Positions 24,959 through 32,935 of a stretch of 64,000 nucleotides of DNA are shown one piece after another. The stretch covers positions 1,508,812-1,572,811 of the forward strand of contig NZ_PZZN01000001.1 in the NCBI RefSeq assembly GCF_003046295.1, in the 5' to 3' direction. The stretch is from Sphingomonas aerolata (GTDB lineage Bacteria; Pseudomonadota; Alphaproteobacteria; Sphingomonadales; Sphingomonadaceae). The first letter of the stretch is position 1. Each line of letters starts with the position of its first letter. Position numbers and translations under genes: made by a program. The notes beneath the pieces are model-generated. The model was not told the origin of the DNA and did no database searches. It was given only the letters and a program-made list of their open reading frames with translations.

Positions 24959-25029
24959 TTGCCGCCACCTCTGCCGGGGCGGCAAGGCGTTGCCGGCCAG
25001 GTTGCCGCGCGCTTGCCGCCGGGCGGCAA
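24959..25029. promoter_or_regulatory. Cluster of TTGCCG/CGGCAA boxes upstream of flgB
   Basis: Six boxes occur within 71 bases: TTGCCGCC at 24959-24966, GGCGGCAA at 24978-24985, TTGCCGG at 24990-24996, TTGCCG at 25002-25007, TTGCCGCC at 25013-25020 and GGCGGCAA at 25022-25029. The last two form a 17-base perfect inverted repeat. The cluster ends 30 bases before the sigma-54 promoter, where an activator enhancer would be expected. The likely binder is the Fis-type activator at 15949-17265. Confidence 0.6.
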
Positions 25030-25059
25030 AGCGGCGTCATCCGGTCGGCGAGAGCGAAC

Positions 25060-25075
25060 TGGCACGGCGATTGCT
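25060..25075 (+). promoter_or_regulatory. Sigma-54 promoter of the flgB operon
   Basis: TGGCAC-GGCGA-TTGCT fits the -24/-12 consensus completely. A start near 25086 gives a leader of about 29 bases with a GGGAG ribosome site at 25101-25105 before the GTG of flgB. Confidence 0.88.
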
Positions 25076-25114
25076 TCGGACGGCTTGCGCAATTCAGCGC
25101 GGGAGTTCGGTCCA

Positions 25115-25459
25115 GTGTCAGGGGATTCGCTGTTCGGCGTTCATGGTGCGGCCCTCGAGGTGCGATCGCAGCGCATGGGGGTGCTCGCGTCGAACATCGC
25201 CAATGCCTCGACCCCCGGCTTCAAGGCGCGCGACATCGACTTCAAGTCGGCGCTCGCGTCGCTCGAGACGGACGGTGCGGGCGGGATCGACGCGGCGACC
25301 AAATACCGTGTGCCGACGCAGACATCGATGGACGGCAACACCGTCGAGCTGAACCAGGAGCAGACCGCGTTCGCCGAGAATGCGGTGCAGTACCAGACCA
25401 CGCTGTCGTTCCTGAACGGGCGGATCAGCCAGGTCACCCGCGCGCTGAAGGGGGACTAA
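25115..25459 (+). CDS. flgB: Flagellar proximal rod protein FlgB
   Basis: FlgB is the proximal rod subunit. The 114-residue protein carries the rod/hook N-terminal motif ASNIANASTPGFKARDIDF (about residues 25-43) and a C-terminal helix (AENAVQYQTTLSFLNGRISQVTRAL). GTG at 25115 is chosen because it follows GGGAG by nine bases, lies after the sigma-54 promoter and gives the family length; the frame is open upstream but without flagellar similarity. It begins a plus-strand run of eleven flg genes followed by motA and motB. Confidence 0.93.
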   Translation: MSGDSLFGVHGAALEVRSQRMGVLASNIANASTPGFKARDIDFKSALASLETDGAGGIDAATKYRVPTQTSMDGNTVELNQEQTAFAENAVQYQTTLSFLNGRISQVTRALKGD

Positions 25460-25462
25460 GCG

Positions 25463-25873
25463 ATGGCCAATACGCCGATGACGATTTTCCAGGTCGCGGG
25501 CCGCGCGATGTCCGCGCAGCTGTTGCGGATGAACACCACCGCGTCGAACCTCGCCAATGCGGGCGGCGTCGCCGGCTCCGCGGAGGCTGCGTACAAGACG
25601 ATGAAGCCGGTGTTCCGCACCAGCTTCGACGCGGCGAGCGGCATGTCGACGGTCGATGTCGAGAAGGTCGTCACCGCCGGCGAGGCCCCCGCCAAGCGCT
25701 ATGACCCGAACAATCCGATGGCCGACAAGGATGGCAACATCTTCGAGGCGGCGGTCGATGAAACGCGCGAGCTGGTCGACATGATGGAGACCGCGCGCAG
25801 CTACCAGAACAATGTCGAGGTGATGCAGACTGCGAAGTCGCTGATCATCGATACCCTCAAGCTAGGCCGCTGA
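25463..25873 (+). CDS. flgC: Flagellar proximal rod protein FlgC
   Basis: The 136-residue FlgC has the rod motif MNTTASNLANAGGVAGSAEAAY near the N-terminus and the conserved C-terminal GNIFEAAVDETRELVDMMETARSYQNNVEVMQTAKSL region (residues about 92-128). YDPNNPMADKDG is the characteristic FlgC loop (usual P-x-H-P-x-A-D-x-x-G). It follows flgB by three bases and precedes flgD by two. Confidence 0.95.
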   Translation: MANTPMTIFQVAGRAMSAQLLRMNTTASNLANAGGVAGSAEAAYKTMKPVFRTSFDAASGMSTVDVEKVVTAGEAPAKRYDPNNPMADKDGNIFEAAVDETRELVDMMETARSYQNNVEVMQTAKSLIIDTLKLGR

Positions 25874-25875
25874 TC

Positions 25876-26556
25876 ATGGCAAGTTCCTTCGACTCGACGC
25901 TTTCGAACCTCGGCATCACGCGCGCGACGACCGCCGCGACGACGACCACGGCATCCAATTCGACGACGCTCAACCAGTCGGATTTCCTGAAGCTGATGAC
26001 CGCGCAGATGCAGAACCAGGACCCGTTCAACCCGGTCGACAACACCCAGATGGTCGCACAGATGGCGCAGTTCTCGAGCCTCGCCGGTATTTCCGAGATG
26101 AGCACGACGATGAAGTCGATCGCCGACAAACTGAACGTGACCAGCGCCAGCGATGCGATGGCCTATGTCGGCAAGACCGTGCTGACCGCGGGTGAGACCG
26201 CCTATGGGCGGACCAGCGGCGGACTGGCCGGCGGGATCGAGCTCGGCGCCGCGGCGAGCAACGTCAACGTCACGATCACCGATGCCAATGGCGGCGTGCT
26301 GAAGACCATGTCGCTCGGCAGCGCCGACAAGGGCACCGTGAACTACGACTGGGACGGCAAGACCGCGACCGGCGAGGATGCCGGGACGGGACCGTTCAAG
26401 GTCATCGTCAACGCCCAGAATAATGGCACGACCGTTGCATCACAGAACCTCGTCTGGGCGCCGGTTCAGTCGGTTTCGACGACGACCGGTGCCGCCATCC
26501 TCACGCTACCGGGCCTCGGTGAGGTCCCCGTCACCGCGGTTCGCCAGATCGGCTGA
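25876..26556 (+). CDS. flgD: Flagellar hook assembly scaffold FlgD
   Basis: FlgD caps the growing hook. The 226-residue product has the N-terminal FlgD segment SDFLKLMTAQMQNQDPFNPV followed by QMVAQMAQFSSLAGISEM, and the C-terminal beta domain with the FLIG-like VTITDANGGVLKTMSLG and YDWDGKTATGEDAGTGPF motifs. The first 30 residues are Thr-rich, as usual for exported proteins. It lies between flgC and flgE. Confidence 0.94.
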   Translation: MASSFDSTLSNLGITRATTAATTTTASNSTTLNQSDFLKLMTAQMQNQDPFNPVDNTQMVAQMAQFSSLAGISEMSTTMKSIADKLNVTSASDAMAYVGKTVLTAGETAYGRTSGGLAGGIELGAAASNVNVTITDANGGVLKTMSLGSADKGTVNYDWDGKTATGEDAGTGPFKVIVNAQNNGTTVASQNLVWAPVQSVSTTTGAAILTLPGLGEVPVTAVRQIG

Positions 26557-26592
26557 TCGCCCGCTGCTTGCCAGAATTCCAGGAGTAACCCG

Positions 26593-27864
26593 ATGTCCTT
26601 CTATACCTCGCTTTCCGGCCTCCAGGCCTCGCAGACCGAAATGTCGACGATCTCGCACAACCTCGCGAACGTCTCGACCAACGGTTTCAAGAAGAGCCGT
26701 ACCGAATTCGCCGACGTGATCGCGTCGAGCGTGTCGCTGAACCCCGCGCAGCAGATCGGCTCGGGCACCGTGGTGCAGGGCAATCGGCAGCAGTTCAGCC
26801 AGGGCAACCTCATCCAGTCGGCCAACGCGCTCGATCTCGCCGTGTCGGGCGACGGCTTCTTCGTGGTGAAGCCCAGCACGACGTCGCTCAACGTCAACTA
26901 TACGCGCAATGGCGGCTTCCTGGTCGATGCCGATCGCTATGTGGTCGATTCGAACGGCAGCCATCTTCAAGTCTATCCGGTCGACGGGTCGGGCAAGGTC
27001 GTCGCATCGGGGCTCGATTCCGCGGTCAGCCTTCAGCTTCCCGCGACCAGCGGCAAGGCGGTTCCGACCGCGAACGTGTCGATGTCGCTGAACCTCAGCG
27101 CCAATGCGGCGATCCCGTCGACGACGACGTTCGACCGGTTCGACCCGACCAGCTACAACCAGTCGGCGCAGACGACGATCTATGATGCGAGCGGCAATGC
27201 GCAGACGCTGACCAATTATTTCAAGCGCACGACGACGCCCGATGCCGCCAACGGCAATACGAGCAGCTGGGAAGTGTTCAGCTATGTTGGCGACAAGCCG
27301 ATGACCACCAACGGTGCGGCAAGCGTCAAGCTGGACTTCGATACCACCGGCAAGCTGACCGCGCCGACCACTGCGGTCGCGTTCGACCCGTTCACCACCG
27401 CAGGCAGCAGCACGACGCAGCAGTTCGGCTTCACCTTCGGGCTCGACACCACGCAATTGGCATCGGCGTTCAACGTCGCCGCGCGCGCGCAGGACGGCAA
27501 GGCGGTCGGCCAGATCCAGGGCGTGACGATCGACGAGTCCGGCATCGTCAAGGCGAGCTTTTCGAACGGCGACACGCAGGCGCTCGGTCAGGTGATGCTC
27601 GCCAACTTCTCGAACCCCGAGGGTCTGCGCCAGCTCGGCAGCAGCTACTGGTCGGCGACGGGCATTTCGGGCGAGGCCAAGCTCGGCATCGCGGACGTCA
27701 ACGGCTTCGGCAAGCTGATGTCGGGGACGATCGAGCGGTCGAACGTCGACATCACCGAGGAACTCGTCTCGCTGATCGCGGCACAGCGCAACTTCCAAGC
27801 GAACTCGAAGGCCTTGGATACCGCAAGCCAGATCTCGCAGACCATCTTCAACATCCGCAGCTGA
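26593..27864 (+). CDS. flgE: Flagellar hook protein FlgE
   Basis: The 423-residue FlgE polymerises into the hook. N-terminal MSFYTSLSGLQASQTEM, then HNLANVSTNGFKKSRTEFAD, and the C-terminal ERSNVDITEELVSLIAAQRN with AQTIFNIRS-like ending are diagnostic of the axial family. The middle (residues 90-330) is Ser/Thr-rich and variable. A CCAGGAGTAA ribosome site lies in the 36-base gap after flgD. The size is typical for the family. Confidence 0.96.
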   Translation: MSFYTSLSGLQASQTEMSTISHNLANVSTNGFKKSRTEFADVIASSVSLNPAQQIGSGTVVQGNRQQFSQGNLIQSANALDLAVSGDGFFVVKPSTTSLNVNYTRNGGFLVDADRYVVDSNGSHLQVYPVDGSGKVVASGLDSAVSLQLPATSGKAVPTANVSMSLNLSANAAIPSTTTFDRFDPTSYNQSAQTTIYDASGNAQTLTNYFKRTTTPDAANGNTSSWEVFSYVGDKPMTTNGAASVKLDFDTTGKLTAPTTAVAFDPFTTAGSSTTQQFGFTFGLDTTQLASAFNVAARAQDGKAVGQIQGVTIDESGIVKASFSNGDTQALGQVMLANFSNPEGLRQLGSSYWSATGISGEAKLGIADVNGFGKLMSGTIERSNVDITEELVSLIAAQRNFQANSKALDTASQISQTIFNIRS

Positions 27865-27890
27865 TCCAGGGCGCGGACGGAGAACCCTGA

Positions 27891-28643
27891 ATGGACAAGC
27901 TGGTCTACACCGCGGCGACGGGACTGCGCGCGCACATGGCGGCGCAGTCGGCGATCGCCAACAACATGGCGAACGCGTCGACCACCGGATTCCGCGCCGA
28001 CCGCGTGGTGTTCGACCGGATCGACCTGAAGGGTGGTGGCCAGCAGTTCGAGGCGCGCGCGCCGACGTCGGAGGAAGTGACCGACGCCGACCGCGCGCCG
28101 GGGGCGATCCAGACCACGGGCCGGCCGCTCGACGTCGCGGTCACCGGCGCGACCGCATGGCTCGCGGTCCAGGCGTCGGACGGCTCCGAAGCCTATACGC
28201 GGCGCGGCGACCTGGAGATCGCGCCATCGGGGGTGCTCCAGACCGGCGACGGTTTTCCGGTGATGGGATCGGGCGGGCCGATCACGATCCCGCCCTATGA
28301 CACGCTCTCGATCGCGGGCGACGGGACGATCTCGATCGTGCCGCAGGGTGGCGACGCGAATGCGCCGCAGGTGATCGACAAGCTGAAGCTGGCGGACACC
28401 AAGGGGTCGGACACGGTCAAGGGGCTCGATAACCTGTTGCGCGTGCGCGGTGGCGGCGTGCTGCCCGAGGATCTCGATGCGAAGGTGCAGGGCGGGGCGA
28501 TCGAGGGATCGAACGTCAACATGACGCAGGCGCTGGTCGACATGATCGAGAATCAGCGCAGCTACGAGGTCCAGGCCAACATGCTGAAGTCCGCCAAGGA
28601 CATGGATGAAAGCGGTGCATCGCTGATGCGCCTGCCGAGCTAA
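27891..28643 (+). CDS. flgF: Flagellar rod protein FlgF
   Basis: This 250-residue proximal rod protein has the axial N-terminus MDKLVYTAATGLRAHMAAQS followed by IANNMANASTTGFRADR, and C-terminal EGSNVNMTQALVDMIENQRSYEVQANML. It precedes flgG, as usual for the F-G pair. The gap to flgE is 26 bases with a GGAGAA ribosome site. Confidence 0.95.
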   Translation: MDKLVYTAATGLRAHMAAQSAIANNMANASTTGFRADRVVFDRIDLKGGGQQFEARAPTSEEVTDADRAPGAIQTTGRPLDVAVTGATAWLAVQASDGSEAYTRRGDLEIAPSGVLQTGDGFPVMGSGGPITIPPYDTLSIAGDGTISIVPQGGDANAPQVIDKLKLADTKGSDTVKGLDNLLRVRGGGVLPEDLDAKVQGGAIEGSNVNMTQALVDMIENQRSYEVQANMLKSAKDMDESGASLMRLPS

Positions 28644-28657
28644 GGAAGGATTAGGCC

Positions 28658-29446
28658 ATGAGCAGTTCCGCCATGCATATCGCGCGTACCGGGCTCGATG
28701 CCCAGGATACGCGCATGCGGGTCATTTCAAACAACCTCGCCAACGTCAACACGACGGGGTTCAAGAAGGATCGCGCCGCGTTCGAGACGCTGGCGTACCA
28801 GGTCGTGACCGCGCCGGGCGCGCAGTCGACGTCCGAGACCAAATACGCGACCGGGCTCAACCTCGGCACCGGCGTCCGGATTCAGGGCACGGCGCGGATC
28901 GATACGCAGGGGTCGATGCAGACGACCGGCAACAGCCTCGACCTCGCGCTCGACGGCGACGGCTATTTCCAGGTGCAGATGCCCGGCGGCACGCTCGGCT
29001 ACACCCGCGCGGGCAATTTCTCGCGCAGCCCCGAGGGGCTGATGGTGACGAGCGAAGGCTATCAGGTGATGCCCGGCATCACCGTGCCCGAGGGCACGAC
29101 CAACATCACGATCGGCCAGGACGGTACCGTGTCGGCGACGATCCCCGGCCAGTCGGAAGCGCAGCAGATCGGCCAGATCCAGGTCGCGAGCTTCGCCAAT
29201 GGTGCCGGGCTCCAGGCGACGGGCGACAATTACCTGGTCGAGACCGCCGCGTCGGGTGCCGCCAATCTGGGTGTCGCCGGGCAGGATGGCCGCGGTCGCG
29301 TGCGGCAGGGGATGCTCGAGGCGTCGAACGTCAACGTCGTCGAGGAGCTGGTCGACATGATCGAGACTCAGCGTGCGTATGAGGTCAATTCGAAGATGAT
29401 CTCGGCAACCGACGACATGCTGAAATACGTCAACCAGAACATCTGA
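28658..29446 (+). CDS. flgG: Flagellar distal rod protein FlgG
   Basis: FlgG forms the distal rod. The 262-residue protein starts MHIARTGLDAQDTRMRVISNN after four residues and continues LANVNTTGFKKDRAAFETLAYQ; the C-terminus has EASNVNVVEELVDMIETQRAYEVNSKMIS. The sequence between residues 45 and 65 (YQVVTAPGAQSTSE) is the FlgG-specific loop that distinguishes it from FlgE and FlgF. The length is exactly that usually seen for FlgG. Confidence 0.97.
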   Translation: MSSSAMHIARTGLDAQDTRMRVISNNLANVNTTGFKKDRAAFETLAYQVVTAPGAQSTSETKYATGLNLGTGVRIQGTARIDTQGSMQTTGNSLDLALDGDGYFQVQMPGGTLGYTRAGNFSRSPEGLMVTSEGYQVMPGITVPEGTTNITIGQDGTVSATIPGQSEAQQIGQIQVASFANGAGLQATGDNYLVETAASGAANLGVAGQDGRGRVRQGMLEASNVNVVEELVDMIETQRAYEVNSKMISATDDMLKYVNQNI

Positions 29447-29460
29447 TCGCAGGGCGCATC

Positions 29461-30156
29461 ATGGCATTTCCGATCCCCACGCGCGCGTCGATCGCGCTCC
29501 TCGCGATTGTCGCCGGCACGCTCGCGCCGCTGTCGGCGCAGGCCAGGCTGTTCGGCAAGAAGGCGCCGCCCGAGGACTTCACAGTCGCACGGCCGCTGCC
29601 CGTGCCGGTGGCGTCGCCCGCGACCGGATCGATCTTCCAGGCGCAGGACGGCTATGCCGCGCTGTACGAGGGCTGGCGTGCGCGGAAAGTCGGCGATCCG
29701 CTGACGATCGTGCTGGTCGAGCGCACCGCGGCGTCGAAATCCTCGGGCTCGAAGCTCGACAGCAGCGGCTCGGCGAGCATCACTCCGCCGACGACGGGCG
29801 CTCTGAACCTGTTCAACCGCGCCGATGCGACGATCAGCGGCGGGCGCAACTTCAACGGCGCGGGCGCCGCCGACCAGGCGAACTCGCTGTCGGGCGAGGT
29901 CAGCGTGACGGTCGCCGAAGTCTATCCCAACGGCACGATGCTCGTGCAGGGGCAGAAGCGCGTGACCCTCAACCGCGGCGACGAGTTCCTGAAGATCAAG
30001 GGGCTGGTGCGCACCGCCGATGTCGACCGCGACAACCGCGTGCTGTCGACGCGGGTCGCCGATGCGCAGATCTCGTACACCGGCAAGGGCGACGTCGCCC
30101 GCGCTGGCCGCCAGGGGTGGCTCAGCCGCTTCTTCTCCGTCGTCAGCCCTTTCTGA
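29461..30156 (+). CDS. flgH: Flagellar L-ring protein FlgH (no lipobox cysteine)
   Basis: The 231-residue FlgH forms the outer-membrane L ring. Family motifs are GSIFQAQDGYAALYEGWRARKVGDPLTIVLVE (residues about 60-91), LSGEVSVTVAEVYPNGTMLVQGQK and the C-terminal VDRDNRVLSTRVADAQISYTGKG. A hydrophobic signal (residues 10-27, ending SAQARLFG) is present, but no cysteine follows it and none occurs in the first 60 residues. Most FlgH are lipoproteins with an L-x-x-C site. Either this one is processed by signal peptidase I or it is anchored differently. Confidence 0.93.
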   Translation: MAFPIPTRASIALLAIVAGTLAPLSAQARLFGKKAPPEDFTVARPLPVPVASPATGSIFQAQDGYAALYEGWRARKVGDPLTIVLVERTAASKSSGSKLDSSGSASITPPTTGALNLFNRADATISGGRNFNGAGAADQANSLSGEVSVTVAEVYPNGTMLVQGQKRVTLNRGDEFLKIKGLVRTADVDRDNRVLSTRVADAQISYTGKGDVARAGRQGWLSRFFSVVSPF

Positions 30157-30166
30157 GGCCGTGACC

Positions 30167-31258
30167 ATGCGCTTCCTGCTCGCCCTTCTCGCCTCGCTCC
30201 TGATCGCAGCGCCGGCGTCCGCCGACCGGATCAAGGATCTGGGCGGGTTCCAGGGGATCCGGTCAAACCAGCTGACCGGCTACGGCATCGTCGTCGGGCT
30301 GTCCGGCACGGGCGACGACAATCTGGAATATACCGTCCAGTCGCTGAAAGCCGTCGCGTCGCGCTTCGGGCTGCAGCTGCCGCCCAACGCCAATCCGGGG
30401 ATGAAGAACGCCGCGGTGGTGATGATCACCGCCGAACTGCCGCCCTTCGCCAAGCCCGGCCAGCGGCTCGACATCACCGTCGCGTCGATGGGCAAGGCCA
30501 AGAGCCTGCGCGGCGGCAGCCTGATCATGACGCCGCTGCTCGGCGCGGATAACCAGATCTATGCGATGGCGCAGGGCAATCTCGCGGTCGGCGGGCTTGG
30601 CGCGGAAGGTGCGGATGGGTCGAAGATCGTCGTCAACATCCCCTCGACCGGGCGCATCCCCGAGGGCGCAACGGTCGAGCGCGCGGTCGCGACCGGGTTC
30701 GACAGCGCGCCGATGCTGACCTTCAACCTTGCGCGCGCCGATTTTACCACCGCGCAGAACGTCGCGGGCGCGATCAATTCGAAGCTCGGCTTCGGCAGCG
30801 CGCAGGCGATCGACGCGGTCTCGGTCGCGGTCCGCGCGCCGGTCGGGGCGGACGTTCGTGCGACCCTGATGTCGACGATCGAGAATCTCGACGTCGTCTC
30901 CGCCGAGCCCTCGGCAAAAGTAATCGTAAATGCGCGCACCGGTACGGTCGTTATAAACTCCGCGGTGCGCGTGGGGCCTGCCGCGGTGACGCATGGGAAG
31001 CTGACGGTGCGGATCGACGAGAAGCCACAGGTGAGCCAGCCCGCGCCGTTCAGCCAGGGCCAGACCGTCGTAACGCCGAACAGCGCGGTCGCGGTCGAGG
31101 AGGAGCGTCGCCCAATGTTCCTGCTGAACCCCGGCCCCAAGCTTGCCGACATCGTCAAGGCGGTGAACGCGATCGGCGCGTCGCCCGCCGATCTCGTCGC
31201 CATCCTCGAGGCGTTGAAAGAGGCCGGCGCGCTCAAGGCCGAGTTGATCGTCCTGTGA
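30167..31258 (+). CDS. flgI: Flagellar P-ring protein FlgI
   Basis: The 363-residue FlgI builds the periplasmic P ring. It has a clear Sec signal (MRFLLALLASLLIAAPASA) followed by the family start DRIKDLGGFQGIRSNQLTGYG and VVGLSGTGD. The rest, including GGSLIMTPLLGADNQIYAMAQG and the C-terminal VKAVNAIGASPADLVAILEALKEAGAL, matches FlgI over the full length. ATG at 30167 is chosen because it begins the signal peptide; the frame upstream is an antisense-like reading of flgH. The stop overlaps the GTG of flgJ. Confidence 0.97.
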   Translation: MRFLLALLASLLIAAPASADRIKDLGGFQGIRSNQLTGYGIVVGLSGTGDDNLEYTVQSLKAVASRFGLQLPPNANPGMKNAAVVMITAELPPFAKPGQRLDITVASMGKAKSLRGGSLIMTPLLGADNQIYAMAQGNLAVGGLGAEGADGSKIVVNIPSTGRIPEGATVERAVATGFDSAPMLTFNLARADFTTAQNVAGAINSKLGFGSAQAIDAVSVAVRAPVGADVRATLMSTIENLDVVSAEPSAKVIVNARTGTVVINSAVRVGPAAVTHGKLTVRIDEKPQVSQPAPFSQGQTVVTPNSAVAVEEERRPMFLLNPGPKLADIVKAVNAIGASPADLVAILEALKEAGALKAELIVL

Positions 31259-31584
31259 GCCCGATCGCAGCCCCCGGCCCGATCGATGCGGGCGGCATCT
31301 CGACCGATACGAGCCGGCTCAAGTCGAACGACAATCTCGACAAGGCGGGCAAGAAGTTCGAGGCAGTTTTCACCGGCATGATGCTGAAGAGCATGCGCCA
31401 GGCGAAATTGAGCGATTCGCTGTTCGAATCCAAGGCACTCGACACCTTTACCGAGATGCAGGACGCCCGCGTCGCGCAGACGATGGCCGAGCACACGCCG
31501 CTCGGCATCGGCAAGGCGATGACCGATTTCCTCGCCAAATCGCAATCCGATCTTAACCCGGGCGCGGCAGAGCCGTCGCCATGA
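31255..31584 (+). CDS. flgJ: Single-domain rod-scaffold protein FlgJ
   Basis: The 109-residue product equals the N-terminal rod-binding half of FlgJ: NLDKAGKKFEAVFTGMMLKSMRQAKL and QDARVAQTMAEHTPLGIGKAM. The muramidase domain found in enterobacterial FlgJ (about 310 residues) is missing, as in many alphaproteobacteria. It starts with GTG, overlapping the flgI stop as GTGA, and overlaps flgK by four bases. The separate transglycosylase at 21457-22323 probably supplies the hydrolase activity. Confidence 0.9.
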   Translation: MSPIAAPGPIDAGGISTDTSRLKSNDNLDKAGKKFEAVFTGMMLKSMRQAKLSDSLFESKALDTFTEMQDARVAQTMAEHTPLGIGKAMTDFLAKSQSDLNPGAAEPSP

Positions 31585-32930
31585 GCGACCTCCTGTCGAT
31601 CGGCGCGTCGGGCGTGCGGGCGTACCAGACCGCGCTGAACACCGTGTCCGAGAACATCGCGAACACCGGCACCGCGGGTTATACCCGGCGGACGACGAAT
31701 CTCGGCCAGGTGACCTCGATCGGCAGTGGCATCAATGCGAGCGTCGCGACGGGCAGCAACGGCGTCACCGTCACCGGCATCTCGCGCTCGGCCGACACGT
31801 TCCGTTCGCTCGCGGTCCGTAACGCCGGGTCGGATCTTGCCAGGACGGAGACCGCGGCGGCCTGGCTCGGGCGGATCGAGACGTCGCTGACCGACAACAA
31901 GCTCGGCGATCGTCTCACCAGCTTCTTTTCCGCCGCGCAGACCCTGTCGGCGGACCCGACCTCGGTCCCGGCCCGGTCGGTCATGCTCGAATCCGCGACC
32001 AGCGCGGCCGCGGCGTTCACCGCGACGGGCAAGGCGCTCGATACCGCGGCGGCCGATCTCGACACCGCGACGCGGCAGGCGACGCAGACGCTCAATTCGT
32101 TGGGCACCGCGCTCGCCAAGGTCAATGACGGCATCGCGCGCAGCCAGAAGGGGTCGACCAACGCCGCGCAGCTCGGCGACCAGCGCGACCAGTTGCTCGA
32201 GCAGATGAGCACGATCACCGATATCAGCACGGAGTTCGACGATCTCGGCCGCGCGACGGTGCGGCTGGGCGGGGCGAGCGGCCCGGTATTCGTGGCGGGC
32301 CCCGATGCGGGCAATGTCAGCTATCTGAAGAATGACGAGGGCGCGGTCGGGTTCGTCGTGCAGCGGACGGGCACGACATCGGCGGTGACGCCGTCGGGCG
32401 GCGCGCTGGCCGGCTATGCCGAGGGCGCGCAGAAGATCGTCGCGGCGCGCGACACGCTGAACGGCATCGCGACCGATTTCACCACGCAGGTCAATGCCAT
32501 CCAGGCACAGGGGCGCGATCTCGACGGCAAGGCGGGCACGCCGTTGTTCAAGACCGGCGACACGCCGACCAGCATCACCGTCGCGCTGACCGATCCGCGC
32601 GGCATCGCCGCGGCGGGCGCGACCGGCGGCGCGCGCGATGCGTCGAACCTGGCCGCGCTGCTCGCGACGCGCGACCCGACGACGGGCAGCGAACAGCGGC
32701 TGACCAACATGATCACGAGCAACGCGGCGTCGCTGGAGCAGCGCAGGCTGGTCGGCGATGCGCAGGGTGCGATCCGCGACGGCGCGGTGAGCGCACGCGA
32801 TTCGGGCAGCGGTGTCGATCTCGACAGTGAGGCGGTCGACCTGCTCCGCTTCCAGCAGGCCTATCAGGCGTCGAGCCGCGTCATCCAGACCGCGCGCGAC
32901 ATCCTCCAGACCATCCTCGAGATCCGGTAG
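31581..32930 (+). CDS. flgK: Flagellar hook-filament junction protein FlgK (HAP1)
   Basis: FlgK joins hook and filament. The 449-residue protein begins SDLLSIGASGVRAYQTALNT with NIANTGTAGYTRRT (residues 24-38), has the FlgK segment NAAQLGDQRDQLLEQMSTIT (about 190-210) and ends with VDLDSEAVDLLRFQQAYQASSRVIQTARDI. It is somewhat shorter than enterobacterial FlgK (about 550), due to a reduced middle domain. FlgN is its presumed chaperone. Confidence 0.95.
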   Translation: MSDLLSIGASGVRAYQTALNTVSENIANTGTAGYTRRTTNLGQVTSIGSGINASVATGSNGVTVTGISRSADTFRSLAVRNAGSDLARTETAAAWLGRIETSLTDNKLGDRLTSFFSAAQTLSADPTSVPARSVMLESATSAAAAFTATGKALDTAAADLDTATRQATQTLNSLGTALAKVNDGIARSQKGSTNAAQLGDQRDQLLEQMSTITDISTEFDDLGRATVRLGGASGPVFVAGPDAGNVSYLKNDEGAVGFVVQRTGTTSAVTPSGGALAGYAEGAQKIVAARDTLNGIATDFTTQVNAIQAQGRDLDGKAGTPLFKTGDTPTSITVALTDPRGIAAAGATGGARDASNLAALLATRDPTTGSEQRLTNMITSNAASLEQRRLVGDAQGAIRDGAVSARDSGSGVDLDSEAVDLLRFQQAYQASSRVIQTARDILQTILEIR

Positions 32931-32935
32931 GCCTT

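Noticed and set aside
24843..25040. N-terminal extension of the MotA-like gene that might supply the missing first helix
   Set aside because: The in-frame residues are Pro/Arg/Ala-rich and not hydrophobic, and the sigma-54-like site and box array occupy this DNA.
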